The translations under genes were made by a program, and so were the position numbers. A model generated the notes under the pieces. It did no database searches. It saw only the letters and a list, made by a program, of their open reading frames with translations, and was not told the DNA's origin. Positions 26,098 through 34,548 of a stretch of 64,000 nucleotides of DNA are shown here, piece by piece (the first letter of the stretch is position 1; the number at the start of each line of letters is the position of its first letter). Source of the DNA: Duganella sp. BJB476 (GTDB taxonomy: Bacteria; Pseudomonadota; Gammaproteobacteria; Burkholderiales; Burkholderiaceae_D); NCBI RefSeq assembly GCF_003416895.1, contig NZ_QVIO01000001.1, positions 1,364,001 through 1,428,000 on the forward strand, read 5' to 3'.

Positions 26098-27420
26098 TCA
26101 GTCCTGGCGCTGGTGTACCACTTTACCAGCGGCGTAGGTGGCGGAGATGGAACGGTCGTCACCCAGCATGGCGATGGCGAACAGCAGTTCCTCGACCGAG
26201 TCGGTACGCTCCGTGCGGCGCGCCAGCAGCGGCGTGGCTTTCGGATCGAGCACGATGAAGTCCGCTTCCGCGCCCGGCACGAAATTGCCGATCGTGCCTT
26301 CCAGCTGCATGGCGCGCGCGCCGCCCAGCGTGGCGAGATAGAACATGCGCATCGCCTGCAGGTAGGTGCCGCCCATGCGAGCCACTTTGTAGGCTTCGTT
26401 CATCGTCTGCAGCATCGAGAATGAGGTGCCGCCGCCAACGTCGGTGGCCAGCGACAGCGGTACCCGGTTAGCGTCGGCGCGTTCGAAGTCGAACAGGCCG
26501 CTGCCCAGGAACAGGTTGGAAGTAGGGCAGATCGAGATGGCGGATTGCGTCTCGCCCATGCGCGCGCGGTCGGTGTTGTCCAGCCAGATGCAGTGCGCGT
26601 ACATCGAGCGCGGGCGCATCATGCCGAAATGGTCGTAGACGTCCATGTAGCTGCGGGCGTTCGGGAACAGCGATTTAACCCAGGCCACTTCGTCGGTGTT
26701 CTCGGCGACGTGGGTTTGCAGGAAGGTGTCCGGGTAGGCTTTGGCCAGGGCGCCAGCCAATTCCAGCTGCTCTTCGGTGGAAGTCGGCGCGAAGCGTGGG
26801 GTGATCGCGTACAGCTGGCGGCCGCGCTTGTGCCACTTCTTGATCAGCTCTTCGCTTTCGCGCGCGCCACTTTCGGCGGTGTCTTGCAGGAAGTCCGGGC
26901 AGTTACGGTCCATCAGCACTTTGCCGGCGACCATGCGCAGGTTGCGCTTTTCGCTTTCAGTGAAGAAGGCGTCCACCGATTGCGGATGCACGGTGCAGTA
27001 GACCATGGCGGTGGTGGTGCCGCAGCGGGTCAGTTCGTCGAGGAAGAAGCTGGCGACGTTGGCGGCGTGCTCAGGATCGGAGAATTTGCGCTCGGTCGGG
27101 AAGGTGTACTTTTCCAGCCATGGCAGCAGGCCTGGCGCCGGCGAGGCGATCATGTCCGTTTGCGGATAGTGCACGTGGGTGTCGATAAAGCCCGGCATGA
27201 TGATCTTGCCGCGATAGTCGTGCAGAGGGGTACCTTGCGGCAGGAAGGCGATCAGTTGGCTGAAATCGCCGGCCAGGTGGACCTTGCCGTCGTTGACGAT
27301 CAGCAGGCCGTCTTCGTGCCAGGAGCAGGCGTTGGTGGCGAATGCCGGATCGTCGCTGAAGTGCAGGAGGCTGGCGCGATAGGCCTGGAAAGTGCCGCTT
27401 TGGGTGATGATGCTTGCCAT
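26098..27420 (-). CDS. guaD: Guanine deaminase
   Basis: A 440-residue amidohydrolase converting guanine to xanthine and ammonia. Metal and catalytic motifs: PGFIDTHVHYPQTDM (His-x-His), LQTHVAEN (His), MYAHCIWL (His), CPTSNLFLGSGLFD and SLATDVGGGTSFSM (Asp). These match bacterial GuaD. The start was set at ATG 27420 because AAGGAATGAATATC places AAGGA 9 bp ahead. The ATG at 27429 is too close to that site. Xanthine goes to XDH encoded just upstream on the same strand. Two short genes (aldolase, tautomerase) follow tightly. A 246-bp gap to xdhC suggests guaD has its own promoter. Confidence 0.95.
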   Translation of the reverse strand: MASIITQSGTFQAYRASLLHFSDDPAFATNACSWHEDGLLIVNDGKVHLAGDFSQLIAFLPQGTPLHDYRGKIIMPGFIDTHVHYPQTDMIASPAPGLLPWLEKYTFPTERKFSDPEHAANVASFFLDELTRCGTTTAMVYCTVHPQSVDAFFTESEKRNLRMVAGKVLMDRNCPDFLQDTAESGARESEELIKKWHKRGRQLYAITPRFAPTSTEEQLELAGALAKAYPDTFLQTHVAENTDEVAWVKSLFPNARSYMDVYDHFGMMRPRSMYAHCIWLDNTDRARMGETQSAISICPTSNLFLGSGLFDFERADANRVPLSLATDVGGGTSFSMLQTMNEAYKVARMGGTYLQAMRMFYLATLGGARAMQLEGTIGNFVPGAEADFIVLDPKATPLLARRTERTDSVEELLFAIAMLGDDRSISATYAAGKVVHQRQD

Positions 27421-27666
27421 GATATTCATTCCTTGTTCCTTGTTCCGTGTTGCGGACGCCAGTTGACGCGCGCGAATGCGCGACGCGACTGACATGGTCG
27501 TCGGCGATGATGGCGGGCGCATGGCGCCACACCGGTTATGTGTGCTTGGGCGTACTGCCGGCGGGGTTGCTAGCGGTTGGCTAGACTAATGAGGGGCGAT
27601 AGCGCGCTCCCGCCCCGGCGCTGCCGGAGAGTGAGTGCGCCCGAGTTGCAGGCAGTTGGAAGAACA
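27421..27666 (-). other. 246-bp intergenic region between xdhC and guaD
   Basis: No open frame of note is present. On the minus strand it ends with two AACAAGGA repeats before the guaD start. I see no U-tract terminator and no clear promoter consensus. It is the longest spacer inside the catabolic operon and would be the place for a guaD promoter or an RNA element. I could not recognise a riboswitch by eye. Confidence 0.4.
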
Positions 27667-28767
27667 TCAGTTGGTGCATGTGGTTTGCGTTTCCGATAAT
27701 ACGGTTTGAGCAGATGCGCTCATTTTAGCACCGATTTCCACCGGTACGGCCAGTGCGGCGGCTTCCCACACCTGCATCAACTGCGCGGCGACCGAGACGG
27801 CGATCACCGCCGGGGCCTTGTCGTGGATGCCGGGCAGGCCGATAGGGCAGGTCATGTCGGCCATGCGGGCGGCCGGGATGCCGCGTTCCTGCAAACGGCG
27901 TTCGAAGGACACGCGCTTGGTCTTGGAGCCGATCAGGCCGAACCATGTGAAGTCGGTGCGGCGCAGGATATGCTCGGACAGCTGCTGGTCCAGCGCATGG
28001 CTGTGCGTCAGCACCAGGAAGGAGGCGCCGGCCGGCGCTTCTTCCACCACGGCTTCCGGCGTATCGGTCGCTTCGACGCGCACGTTGGCCGGCAGGACCG
28101 AGGGGAACATATCGTCACGCTCGTCGACCCACACCACCTGGCATGGCAGCTCGGACAAGGCGCGCACGATGGCGGCGCCTACGTGGCCCGCGCCGAACAG
28201 GTACAGGCGTGGACGATAAGGCAGGCAGGAGTCGATCAGCCAGCGTTTGCCGTGATCGTCGATGCGCACCTTGCAGTCGATGCCGGGACCCGGACGCGCC
28301 AGCGCCGTAGGACCGGGGCCGCACAAATGGGCGCCGGCGGCGTCATAGATGCTGGCCGGCTCGATGCAATCCAGCGGCACCATGCGCCAGCTGTCCTGGC
28401 CATCGCGCCAGCGGCGAGCCAGGGCGCCGAAATGCTCTCCGGCTTCCGGCATGATGCGTTCGAAAGCCAGGTGGACCACGCCGCCGCAGCATTGGCCCAG
28501 GCTAGGGCCGAGCGGGAAACGTTCCAGCCGGCGTTCGGCGCGCAGTTCGCCGGCCGGCATGGCCAGCATTTCACGGGCGATGTCGGTGGCGACCATTTCA
28601 AGGTGGCCGCCGCCGATGGTGTCGAAGGCGTGATACTGGGTGATCAGCATCTTGGCGCCAGGTTCGCGCGGCGCGGAGCCGGCGACCTGCGCCACCGTGA
28701 CCAGCACGCGCGGAACGGCCTTGCTGGCCGCCGCCGTCAGTGCGTTGAGGTTGAAGGGCGTGGACAT
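27667..28767 (-). CDS. xdhC: Xanthine dehydrogenase accessory protein XdhC
   Basis: A 366-residue chaperone that binds molybdenum cofactor, promotes its sulfuration and delivers it to the XdhB subunit. The N-terminal part has the conserved APREPGAKMLI and IGGGHLE segments and the paired cysteines in SLGQCCGGVVHL needed for cofactor binding. The C-terminal Rossmann-like domain shows LYLFGAGHVGAAIVRAL and LIGSKTKRVSFERRL, with GLPGIHDKAPAVIAVSVAAQL at the end. It follows xdhB with only 2 bp between them, the normal xdhABC order. Confidence 0.95.
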   Translation of the reverse strand: MSTPFNLNALTAAASKAVPRVLVTVAQVAGSAPREPGAKMLITQYHAFDTIGGGHLEMVATDIAREMLAMPAGELRAERRLERFPLGPSLGQCCGGVVHLAFERIMPEAGEHFGALARRWRDGQDSWRMVPLDCIEPASIYDAAGAHLCGPGPTALARPGPGIDCKVRIDDHGKRWLIDSCLPYRPRLYLFGAGHVGAAIVRALSELPCQVVWVDERDDMFPSVLPANVRVEATDTPEAVVEEAPAGASFLVLTHSHALDQQLSEHILRRTDFTWFGLIGSKTKRVSFERRLQERGIPAARMADMTCPIGLPGIHDKAPAVIAVSVAAQLMQVWEAAALAVPVEIGAKMSASAQTVLSETQTTCTN

Positions 28768-28769
28768 GA

Positions 28770-31139
28770 TTAGTTCGCCGCTTCCGCCGCATCCTGCACT
28801 GCGCTGATCGCGTTGAGGATAGCCTCGCTGGTTGCGGGAGCGCGCAGCGGTGGGTTGAAACGATGATCGGCGACGCTGGAGCAGGCGTCGCGGATCGCCA
28901 GGAATACCGAAAACGGCAGCAGCAGTGGTGGTTCACCGACCGCTTTCGAGCGGTGGATGCTGTCCATGACGTTGCGGTTCTTGAACAGGCGTACGCTGAA
29001 GTTCTCCGGGCAGTCCGACACGCCGGGGATCTTGTAGGTGGAAGGCGCGTGCGTCATCAGCTTGCCGGCCGGGTTCCACCACAACTCTTCGGTGGTCAGC
29101 CAGCCCATGCCCTGTATGAAGGCGCCTTCGACCTGGCCGATGTCGATGGCCGGGTTCAGCGAATTGCCTGCGTCGTACAGCGCGTCGGCTTTCAGCAGCT
29201 TCCATTCGCCGGTCAGCGTGTCGACTACCACCTCCGACACCGAGGCGCCGTAAGCGTAGTACGAGAACGGGTTGCCGCTCATGGTTTTCGGATCCCAGTG
29301 CAGGCCTGGCGTGGCGTAGAAACCGTCGGACCACAGCTGGATGCGCGCCATGTAGGCCTTCTGTACCAACTCGGCAAACGGAATCGCCTCGTCGCCAATA
29401 TGGACGAAGTTGGCCTCGAAGCGCACCGTGGCAGGATCGCCGTCGTGACGCGTGGCGGCGAATTCGGCCAGGCGTTTGCGGATGGTGTTGGCTGCATCCT
29501 GCGCGGCCTTGCCGTTCAAGTCCGCGCCGGTCGACGCGGCGGTAGCCGAGGTGTTGGCGACTTTGCTGGTATCGGTGGCGGTGGCGCGCACCATGGCGAG
29601 GTCGATGCCCAGTTCATGCGCTACAACCTGGCAAACCTTGGTGTTGATGCCCTGGCCCATTTCGGTGCCGCCGTGGTTGACCAGCACCGAGCCGTCCGTG
29701 TAAATGTGAACCAGCGCGCCGGCCTGGTTGAAGTGCGTGACGTTGAAGGCGATGCCGAATTTGACCGGCGTGAGCGCCAGGCCGCGCTTGAGCGTCTTGC
29801 TCTTTGCGTTGAAGGCGTTGATGTCTTCGCGGCGCTTGCGATAATCGCTCTCGTTTTCCAGCTGCGCGACCAGGTCGTGGATGACGTTGTCGACCACTTT
29901 CTGGTTGTACTGGGTGACGTTGCGGCCTTCTTCGTCATTGCGGCCGTAGAAGTTAATCTTGCGGACGTCCAGCGAATCCATGCCGAGATTGCGGGCGATT
30001 TCATCGACGATGTATTCGATGGCGATGGCGCCTTGCGGGCCGCCGAACCCGCGGAAGGCGGTATTCGACTGCGTGTTGGTTTTGCCGGCCATGGCGCGGA
30101 TGTCGACGTCGCCCAGGTAGTAGGCGTTGTCGAAGTGGCAGACGGCGCGCGTGGCGACCGGCGCCGACAGGTCGGCCGAGAAGCCGGCGCGGGAGACCAT
30201 TTCCACTTTTGCGGCGACGATGCGGCCGTCGTCGCCGTAGCCCATTTCGTACTCGTAGTAGAAGCAGTGGCGCTTACCGGTGACCATCATGTCGTCGTCG
30301 CGGTCGGCGCGCAGCTTGACCGGCTTGCGCAGGTGAGCGGCCGAGATGGCGGCGCAGGCTGCCCACAACGCGGATTGCGATTCCTTGCCGCCGAAGCCGC
30401 CGCCCATGCGACGGCACTCGACCACGATGTCGTGCGAATGGCGGTGCAGGGCGTGGGCGACCACGTGTTGCATCTCGGTCGGGTGCTGGGTCGAGCAGAG
30501 CACCAGCATGCCATTGCCTTCTTTTGGAATAGCGTAGGAAATCTGGCCTTCCAGGTAGAACTGCTCCTGGCCGCCGACATGCAGTTCGCCCTTCAAGCGG
30601 TGCTTGGAGCGTTCGAATGCGGCTTGCGCGTCGCCGCGCGCCAGGTGCATAGGCGGTACGACGAAGGACTTGGCATCGCGCGCGGCTTGCGGCGTCAGGA
30701 TGGCAGGCAGTTCTTCGTACTCGATGACGGCCTTCTTGACGGCGCGGCGCGCGTTATCGTGCGAGGTCGCCACCACGATGAAGATGGGCTGGCCAACATA
30801 TTCAACCAGGCCTTCCGACAGGATCGGATCGTCGTGGATAATAGGACCGCAGTCGTTGGTGCCTGGGATGTCCTTGTGGGTGTACACAGCCACCACGCCT
30901 GGCATGGCTTTGACGGCGTCGAAGTTCATCGACAGGATGTTGGCGTGCGCCTTGGCCGAGATACCCAGCGCGGCGTGCAGCGTGCCGGCGGCTTCGGGGA
31001 TATCGTCGGTGTAGGTGGCTTCGCCGAGAACGTGCAGCACCGCCGATTCGTGCGGGTGCGACTGGCCGACTTCGGCCCACGCCATGGGGACGCCGGGAAC
31101 GGCGGGCTGCGTCAGGAATGCTTCGGATTTGCTGTTCAT
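28770..31139 (-). CDS. xdhB: Xanthine dehydrogenase molybdopterin-binding subunit XdhB
   Basis: A 789-residue large subunit carrying the molybdenum centre that oxidises hypoxanthine/xanthine to urate. Signatures: GEATYTDDIP near the start, GQEQFYLEGQ, the molybdopterin loops GGGFGGKES and FRGFGGPQGA, LVNHGGTEMGQGINTK, and the catalytic Glu in the C-terminal KAVGEPPLLLPFSVF. The open frame extends far upstream, but MNSKSEAFLTQPAV at 31139 overlaps the xdhA stop by 4 bp (ATGA), so that is the start. Electrons pass to the iron-sulfur/FAD subunit XdhA. Confidence 0.96.
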   Translation of the reverse strand: MNSKSEAFLTQPAVPGVPMAWAEVGQSHPHESAVLHVLGEATYTDDIPEAAGTLHAALGISAKAHANILSMNFDAVKAMPGVVAVYTHKDIPGTNDCGPIIHDDPILSEGLVEYVGQPIFIVVATSHDNARRAVKKAVIEYEELPAILTPQAARDAKSFVVPPMHLARGDAQAAFERSKHRLKGELHVGGQEQFYLEGQISYAIPKEGNGMLVLCSTQHPTEMQHVVAHALHRHSHDIVVECRRMGGGFGGKESQSALWAACAAISAAHLRKPVKLRADRDDDMMVTGKRHCFYYEYEMGYGDDGRIVAAKVEMVSRAGFSADLSAPVATRAVCHFDNAYYLGDVDIRAMAGKTNTQSNTAFRGFGGPQGAIAIEYIVDEIARNLGMDSLDVRKINFYGRNDEEGRNVTQYNQKVVDNVIHDLVAQLENESDYRKRREDINAFNAKSKTLKRGLALTPVKFGIAFNVTHFNQAGALVHIYTDGSVLVNHGGTEMGQGINTKVCQVVAHELGIDLAMVRATATDTSKVANTSATAASTGADLNGKAAQDAANTIRKRLAEFAATRHDGDPATVRFEANFVHIGDEAIPFAELVQKAYMARIQLWSDGFYATPGLHWDPKTMSGNPFSYYAYGASVSEVVVDTLTGEWKLLKADALYDAGNSLNPAIDIGQVEGAFIQGMGWLTTEELWWNPAGKLMTHAPSTYKIPGVSDCPENFSVRLFKNRNVMDSIHRSKAVGEPPLLLPFSVFLAIRDACSSVADHRFNPPLRAPATSEAILNAISAVQDAAEAAN

Positions 31140-32626
31140 GCTGCGACGACTCCCTCTGCGTAGTGATAGGCGTTGATCGATTGCAGCGGCTGGGCGGAGT
31201 CCGGATTGGTCTCCAGCCAATAACGCCGCAGCAGGTTTTGCGCGGTCTTCATGCGGTAGGCGGCCGTGGCGCGCATGTCGCTCAGTGGCGTGTAGTCCTT
31301 GGCCAGTTCGGCCATCGCCAGTTTCAGCGTGGCTTCGTCCCAGCGCTTGCCGTTGACGGCCGCTTCGGCCAGTGCTGCGCGGCGCGAGGTGGCGGCCATG
31401 CCGCCGTAGGCGATGTGGGCGTCGCTGACCACGCCGTCCTTCAGCGTGAAGGCGAAGGCGGCGCAGACGGCGGAGATGTCCTGGTCGTAGCGCTTGGCCA
31501 GCTTGTAGGTGCGGAAGTGGATGTCCTTGCGCGGCAGCGGAATGCGCACGGCTTCGACGAACTCGCCCGGTTGCCAGTCCTTCTTCATGTAATCGAGGTA
31601 GAACTTCTCCAGCAACATGGAGCGCTGACCCTTGTCGCTGCGGATGACGATTTCCGCACCGAGAGCGATCATCCATGGCGCCGAGTCGCCGATCGGCGAG
31701 CCGTTGGCGACGCTGCCGCCCAGGGTGCCGGTATTGCGGATCGGTTGCGAGGCGAAGCGCTGCCACATTTCGTGCAGCTCTTCCTTGTAGTGTTTGCAGA
31801 CTGCCTCGTAGGCGTCGTTGAGGGAGACGGCGGCGCCGATATAGAGCATGCCGTCTTCCTCCACCATGCGGTACAGCTCCTGCACCTGGCGCACGTAGAT
31901 CATGTCGCCAAGGTTGCGCATTTGCTTGGTCACCCACAGGCCGACGTCGGTCGAGCCGGCGACGATGGTGGCGGTGGGTTTTTCTGCGCGCAGGGTCGCC
32001 AGTTCGGCCAGCGTGCGCGGGGCGTAGAAGGTCTGGCCGTCGTGGGTATAGCTGTACATTTCGGTTCGCTGGATGGTTTGCAGCGAGGCTTTCAGCGCCT
32101 CGCGGTCGAAGCTGACGGGAGGCAGCTCGCCCATGCGGCGCGCGGCATCGATGATAGGACGGTAGCCGGTGCAGCGGCACAGGTTACCGGACAGGGTTTC
32201 GTCCACGGTCTTGCGGCATGGCGGCGTGGTCTGCCCCTCCTGTTTCAGGTAGAGACTCCACAGCGACATGGCGAAGCCCGGCGTGCAGAAGCCGCATTGC
32301 GATCCGTGGCACTCGACCAGCGCTTCCTGGACCGGGTGCATATTGCCGTTGGCCTGTTTCAGGTCTTCGATGGTGAAGACGGCCTTGCCGTCCAGCGTAG
32401 GCACGAACTGGATGCAGGAGTTGACCGACTTCATGGCCACTTCGCCGTCGGGCTGCAATTCCGCCACGACCACGGTGCAGGCGCCGCAATCGCCTTCGGC
32501 GCAGCCTTCCTTGGTGCCGGTGCAGTGCAGGTCTTCGCGCAGGTGCTGGAGCAGGGTGCGGGTTGGTGCACCGCCGGCGACGTTGTGTACTTCGCCGCGA
32601 TAGAAGAATCGAATAGGTTCAGACAT
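31136..32626 (-). CDS. xdhA: Xanthine dehydrogenase small subunit XdhA (2Fe-2S, FAD)
   Basis: A 496-residue subunit. The N-terminal plant-type 2Fe-2S domain has cysteines in CTGTKEGCAEGDCGACTV. The second cluster domain has CGFCTPGF and GNLCRCTGYRPI. The FAD-binding domain has TIVAGSTDVGLWVTKQ and GGSVANGSPIGDSAP, and a CO-dehydrogenase-type C-terminal domain follows. It takes electrons from XdhB and gives them to NAD+. It starts 13 bp after the uraD-allC fusion stop and overlaps xdhB by 4 bp. Confidence 0.95.
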   Translation of the reverse strand: MSEPIRFFYRGEVHNVAGGAPTRTLLQHLREDLHCTGTKEGCAEGDCGACTVVVAELQPDGEVAMKSVNSCIQFVPTLDGKAVFTIEDLKQANGNMHPVQEALVECHGSQCGFCTPGFAMSLWSLYLKQEGQTTPPCRKTVDETLSGNLCRCTGYRPIIDAARRMGELPPVSFDREALKASLQTIQRTEMYSYTHDGQTFYAPRTLAELATLRAEKPTATIVAGSTDVGLWVTKQMRNLGDMIYVRQVQELYRMVEEDGMLYIGAAVSLNDAYEAVCKHYKEELHEMWQRFASQPIRNTGTLGGSVANGSPIGDSAPWMIALGAEIVIRSDKGQRSMLLEKFYLDYMKKDWQPGEFVEAVRIPLPRKDIHFRTYKLAKRYDQDISAVCAAFAFTLKDGVVSDAHIAYGGMAATSRRAALAEAAVNGKRWDEATLKLAMAELAKDYTPLSDMRATAAYRMKTAQNLLRRYWLETNPDSAQPLQSINAYHYAEGVVAA

Positions 32627-32639
32627 GATTGCTCCGCAA

Positions 32640-34394
32640 TTACTTGGTTTTGAACTGGCGCAGGAAGTCCAGGAAGATCTGTGCCGATACTTCGGCGTCG
32701 TCGGCCGTCATGGTTTCGAGCGGGTTGTGGCTGATGCCGCCGTTGCCGCAACGCGTGAACAGCATGGCGACGTCGGTCATGCGGGCCAGCGCCATGGCGT
32801 CGTGACCGGCGCCGGATGGCAGTTCGAATATTTCGACGCCGGCGCGTTCGGTGGCGGCGGCGAACTGCTTGACCAGCCAAGGTGCGCACGGTGCGGCAGG
32901 CGCCTGCATGATCTTGGTGATCTTGAGGCCGATCTGGCGGCGGGCGCAGACGGCTTCCGCTTGATTGAGGATATCGGTGACGGCGGCGTCGCGCGTGGCA
33001 TCGTCGGCGGCGCGGATGTCCAGCGACAGCTTGCAGGCGCCGGGGATCACGTTGACCGAGCCGTCCGGCACGTGCAACTGGCCGACGGTGCCGACCAGCG
33101 AACGTTCGCGTCCGCAGCGGTCTTCGACGTACAGCACGATTTCAGCTGCGGCAGCGGCGGCGTCCTTACGCATGATCATCGGCGTGGTGCCGGCGTGGCT
33201 GGCCAGGCCGGTCAACTCAACCTGGAAGCGGCAGCTGCCCGCGATCGAGGTGACGACGCCGGTCGGCAGGCCTTTGCCCAGCAATACCGGGCCTTGTTCG
33301 ATATGGACTTCGACGAAGGCCAGCACGTCCTCCGGCTTGCGGGCTACCGAAGCGATTTTGCTGACATCGTGGCCGGCTGCGGTCAGGGCGTCGCGCATGG
33401 TGATGCCTTGGGCGTCGGCCTTGTCCAGCAGTGTCATGTCGAACTGGCCGATGACGGCGTTGGAACCGAGGAAGGTGCTTTGATAGCGCACGCCTTCTTC
33501 TTCCGAGAAGCCGATGATCTCCAGGTCGAACGGCAGGCGTTCGCCGCGTTCATTGAGGTGCTTGACCACGGCGATCGGCAGCAGGATGCCTTCGCGGCCG
33601 TCGTATTTGCCGCCATTACGCACGGTGTCGTAGTGGGAGCCGGTCAACAGCGCCTTGGCGCCTGGCTGGTCCGATTTGTAGCGGCCGACGACGTTGCCGA
33701 CCGGGTCAATCGACACCTCCATGCCCGCTTCCTTCATCCACGTCGCCAGCTGGTTAGCGGTTTTGCGGTGAGCGTCGGTCATGAAGGCGCAGGTGAGGTT
33801 GTCGGCATCGTCGCTCCAGGCGCCGATGGTTTCCGCCCATTGCATGATGGTCGGGCCGAATTGCAGTTCCACTTGCAGCAGCGCGTTCAGGCGCATCTCG
33901 GCGATGCGGCCGATCTGGCGCAGGCATTCGGCCAGTTCGTCGTCGCGTTGCGAACGCAGGCGGCGGCTGAAGGCTGCGGTGATTTCCTGGCGCGTCAGGC
34001 CGTTGCCGGTCGGGCCTTTGACGGCGAGGATGAAGGGGAAGCCGAATTTGGCGTTGTAGTCGGCGTTCAGCTTGTGCAGCGCCGCCAGTTCGTCGGCGGA
34101 GCAGTGGGTCAGGCCGGCCTGCGCCTGTTCGCCGGTCGATTCGGCGGTCAGTTCACCGGCGAGAGCCGCTTTGCCAGCCAGCTCCGGGTGGGCGCGCACC
34201 AGGCCCAGTTGTTCGGCTTCGGTCGCTTTCTGTACCACGCCTTGCAAGGCCTGTTTCAGGGCGGAGAGGGTGGAGAATGGGCGCTGCGCGGCGGCGCGCT
34301 CCGGGATCCACGGCGAGTGTTCGTACAGGCCATGCAGCAGCTGGGTGAATTCGTCGGCGCCGCAGCGGTTCAGGTGATCTAGTGTGATTGTCAT
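32640..34394 (-). CDS. uraD-allC: Fused OHCU decarboxylase (UraD) and allantoate amidohydrolase (AllC)
   Basis: A 584-residue bifunctional protein. Residues ~5-165 match UraD, which decarboxylates OHCU to S-allantoin: catalytic His69 in RAHPEL, Glu89-Gln90 in the SxxEQxxAGL pattern, and FGFPFILAVKG. Residues ~175-584 match the M20-type allantoate amidohydrolase: GSHYDTV, GFSEEEGVRY, HIEQGPVLLGKGLPTGVVT, SHAGTTPM and SGAGHDAMALA hold the metal ligands and active site. The two activities are not consecutive: allantoinase acts between them. No stop or frameshift separates the halves. ATG 34394 begins the UraD domain; upstream residues lack family similarity. It heads the operon uraD-allC/xdhA/xdhB/xdhC, divergent in location from puuD across a LysR gene. 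Confidence 0.93.
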   Translation of the reverse strand: MTITLDHLNRCGADEFTQLLHGLYEHSPWIPERAAAQRPFSTLSALKQALQGVVQKATEAEQLGLVRAHPELAGKAALAGELTAESTGEQAQAGLTHCSADELAALHKLNADYNAKFGFPFILAVKGPTGNGLTRQEITAAFSRRLRSQRDDELAECLRQIGRIAEMRLNALLQVELQFGPTIMQWAETIGAWSDDADNLTCAFMTDAHRKTANQLATWMKEAGMEVSIDPVGNVVGRYKSDQPGAKALLTGSHYDTVRNGGKYDGREGILLPIAVVKHLNERGERLPFDLEIIGFSEEEGVRYQSTFLGSNAVIGQFDMTLLDKADAQGITMRDALTAAGHDVSKIASVARKPEDVLAFVEVHIEQGPVLLGKGLPTGVVTSIAGSCRFQVELTGLASHAGTTPMIMRKDAAAAAAEIVLYVEDRCGRERSLVGTVGQLHVPDGSVNVIPGACKLSLDIRAADDATRDAAVTDILNQAEAVCARRQIGLKITKIMQAPAAPCAPWLVKQFAAATERAGVEIFELPSGAGHDAMALARMTDVAMLFTRCGNGGISHNPLETMTADDAEVSAQIFLDFLRQFKTK

Positions 34395-34454
34395 TGTTGT
34401 GCAGGCGGTGGCCTGTCTCCTCTTGGTATATGAGGAATGATATATGGCGAGGGA

Positions 34455-34464
34455 GGCTGTTATA
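34455..34464. promoter_or_regulatory. GGCTGTTATA element upstream of uraD-allC (candidate purine operator half-site)
   Basis: This 10-mer is 61 bp upstream of the uraD-allC start. The identical 10-mer occurs at 38635-38644 in front of the NCS2 permease, where it is part of a full palindrome. A related CCGTTATAG (minus strand, 35498-35506) lies just ahead of the LysR gene. Shared elements at three purine promoters suggest common regulation. Confidence 0.4.
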
Positions 34465-34512
34465 TACGCCCGGAGCCATAACCGCATTCAGCCCGGGCTT
34501 ATGGAGAGTGTT

Positions 34513-34531
34513 GTGGGCGTGCCACGCCCAC
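34513..34531. repeat. 8-bp hairpin GTGGGCGT/ACGCCCAC downstream of the LysR gene
   Basis: Arms 34513-34520 and 34524-34531 with a 3-nt loop lie just after the LysR stop (34549, minus strand). A U-tract is missing, so it is not a classic intrinsic terminator, but it may slow transcription or protect the transcript 3' end. Confidence 0.4.
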
Positions 34532-34548
34532 GGCAGTTCAGTGGCAGC

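Noticed and set aside
27421..27666. Purine or xanthine riboswitch in the guaD leader
   Set aside because: I could not match the conserved core of either by eye, so it is only suggested for a covariance search.
28863..31163. Long plus-strand open frame opposite xdhB
   Set aside because: Shadow of xdhB. The translation is Val/Gly/Asp-rich with no family signature.
31140..32180. N-terminal extension of the xdhB frame
   Set aside because: It lies inside xdhA in another frame. The XdhB family start is at 31139, overlapping the xdhA stop.
34513..34531. Hairpin after the LysR gene as an intrinsic terminator
   Set aside because: No U-tract follows on the minus strand; listed only as a repeat.
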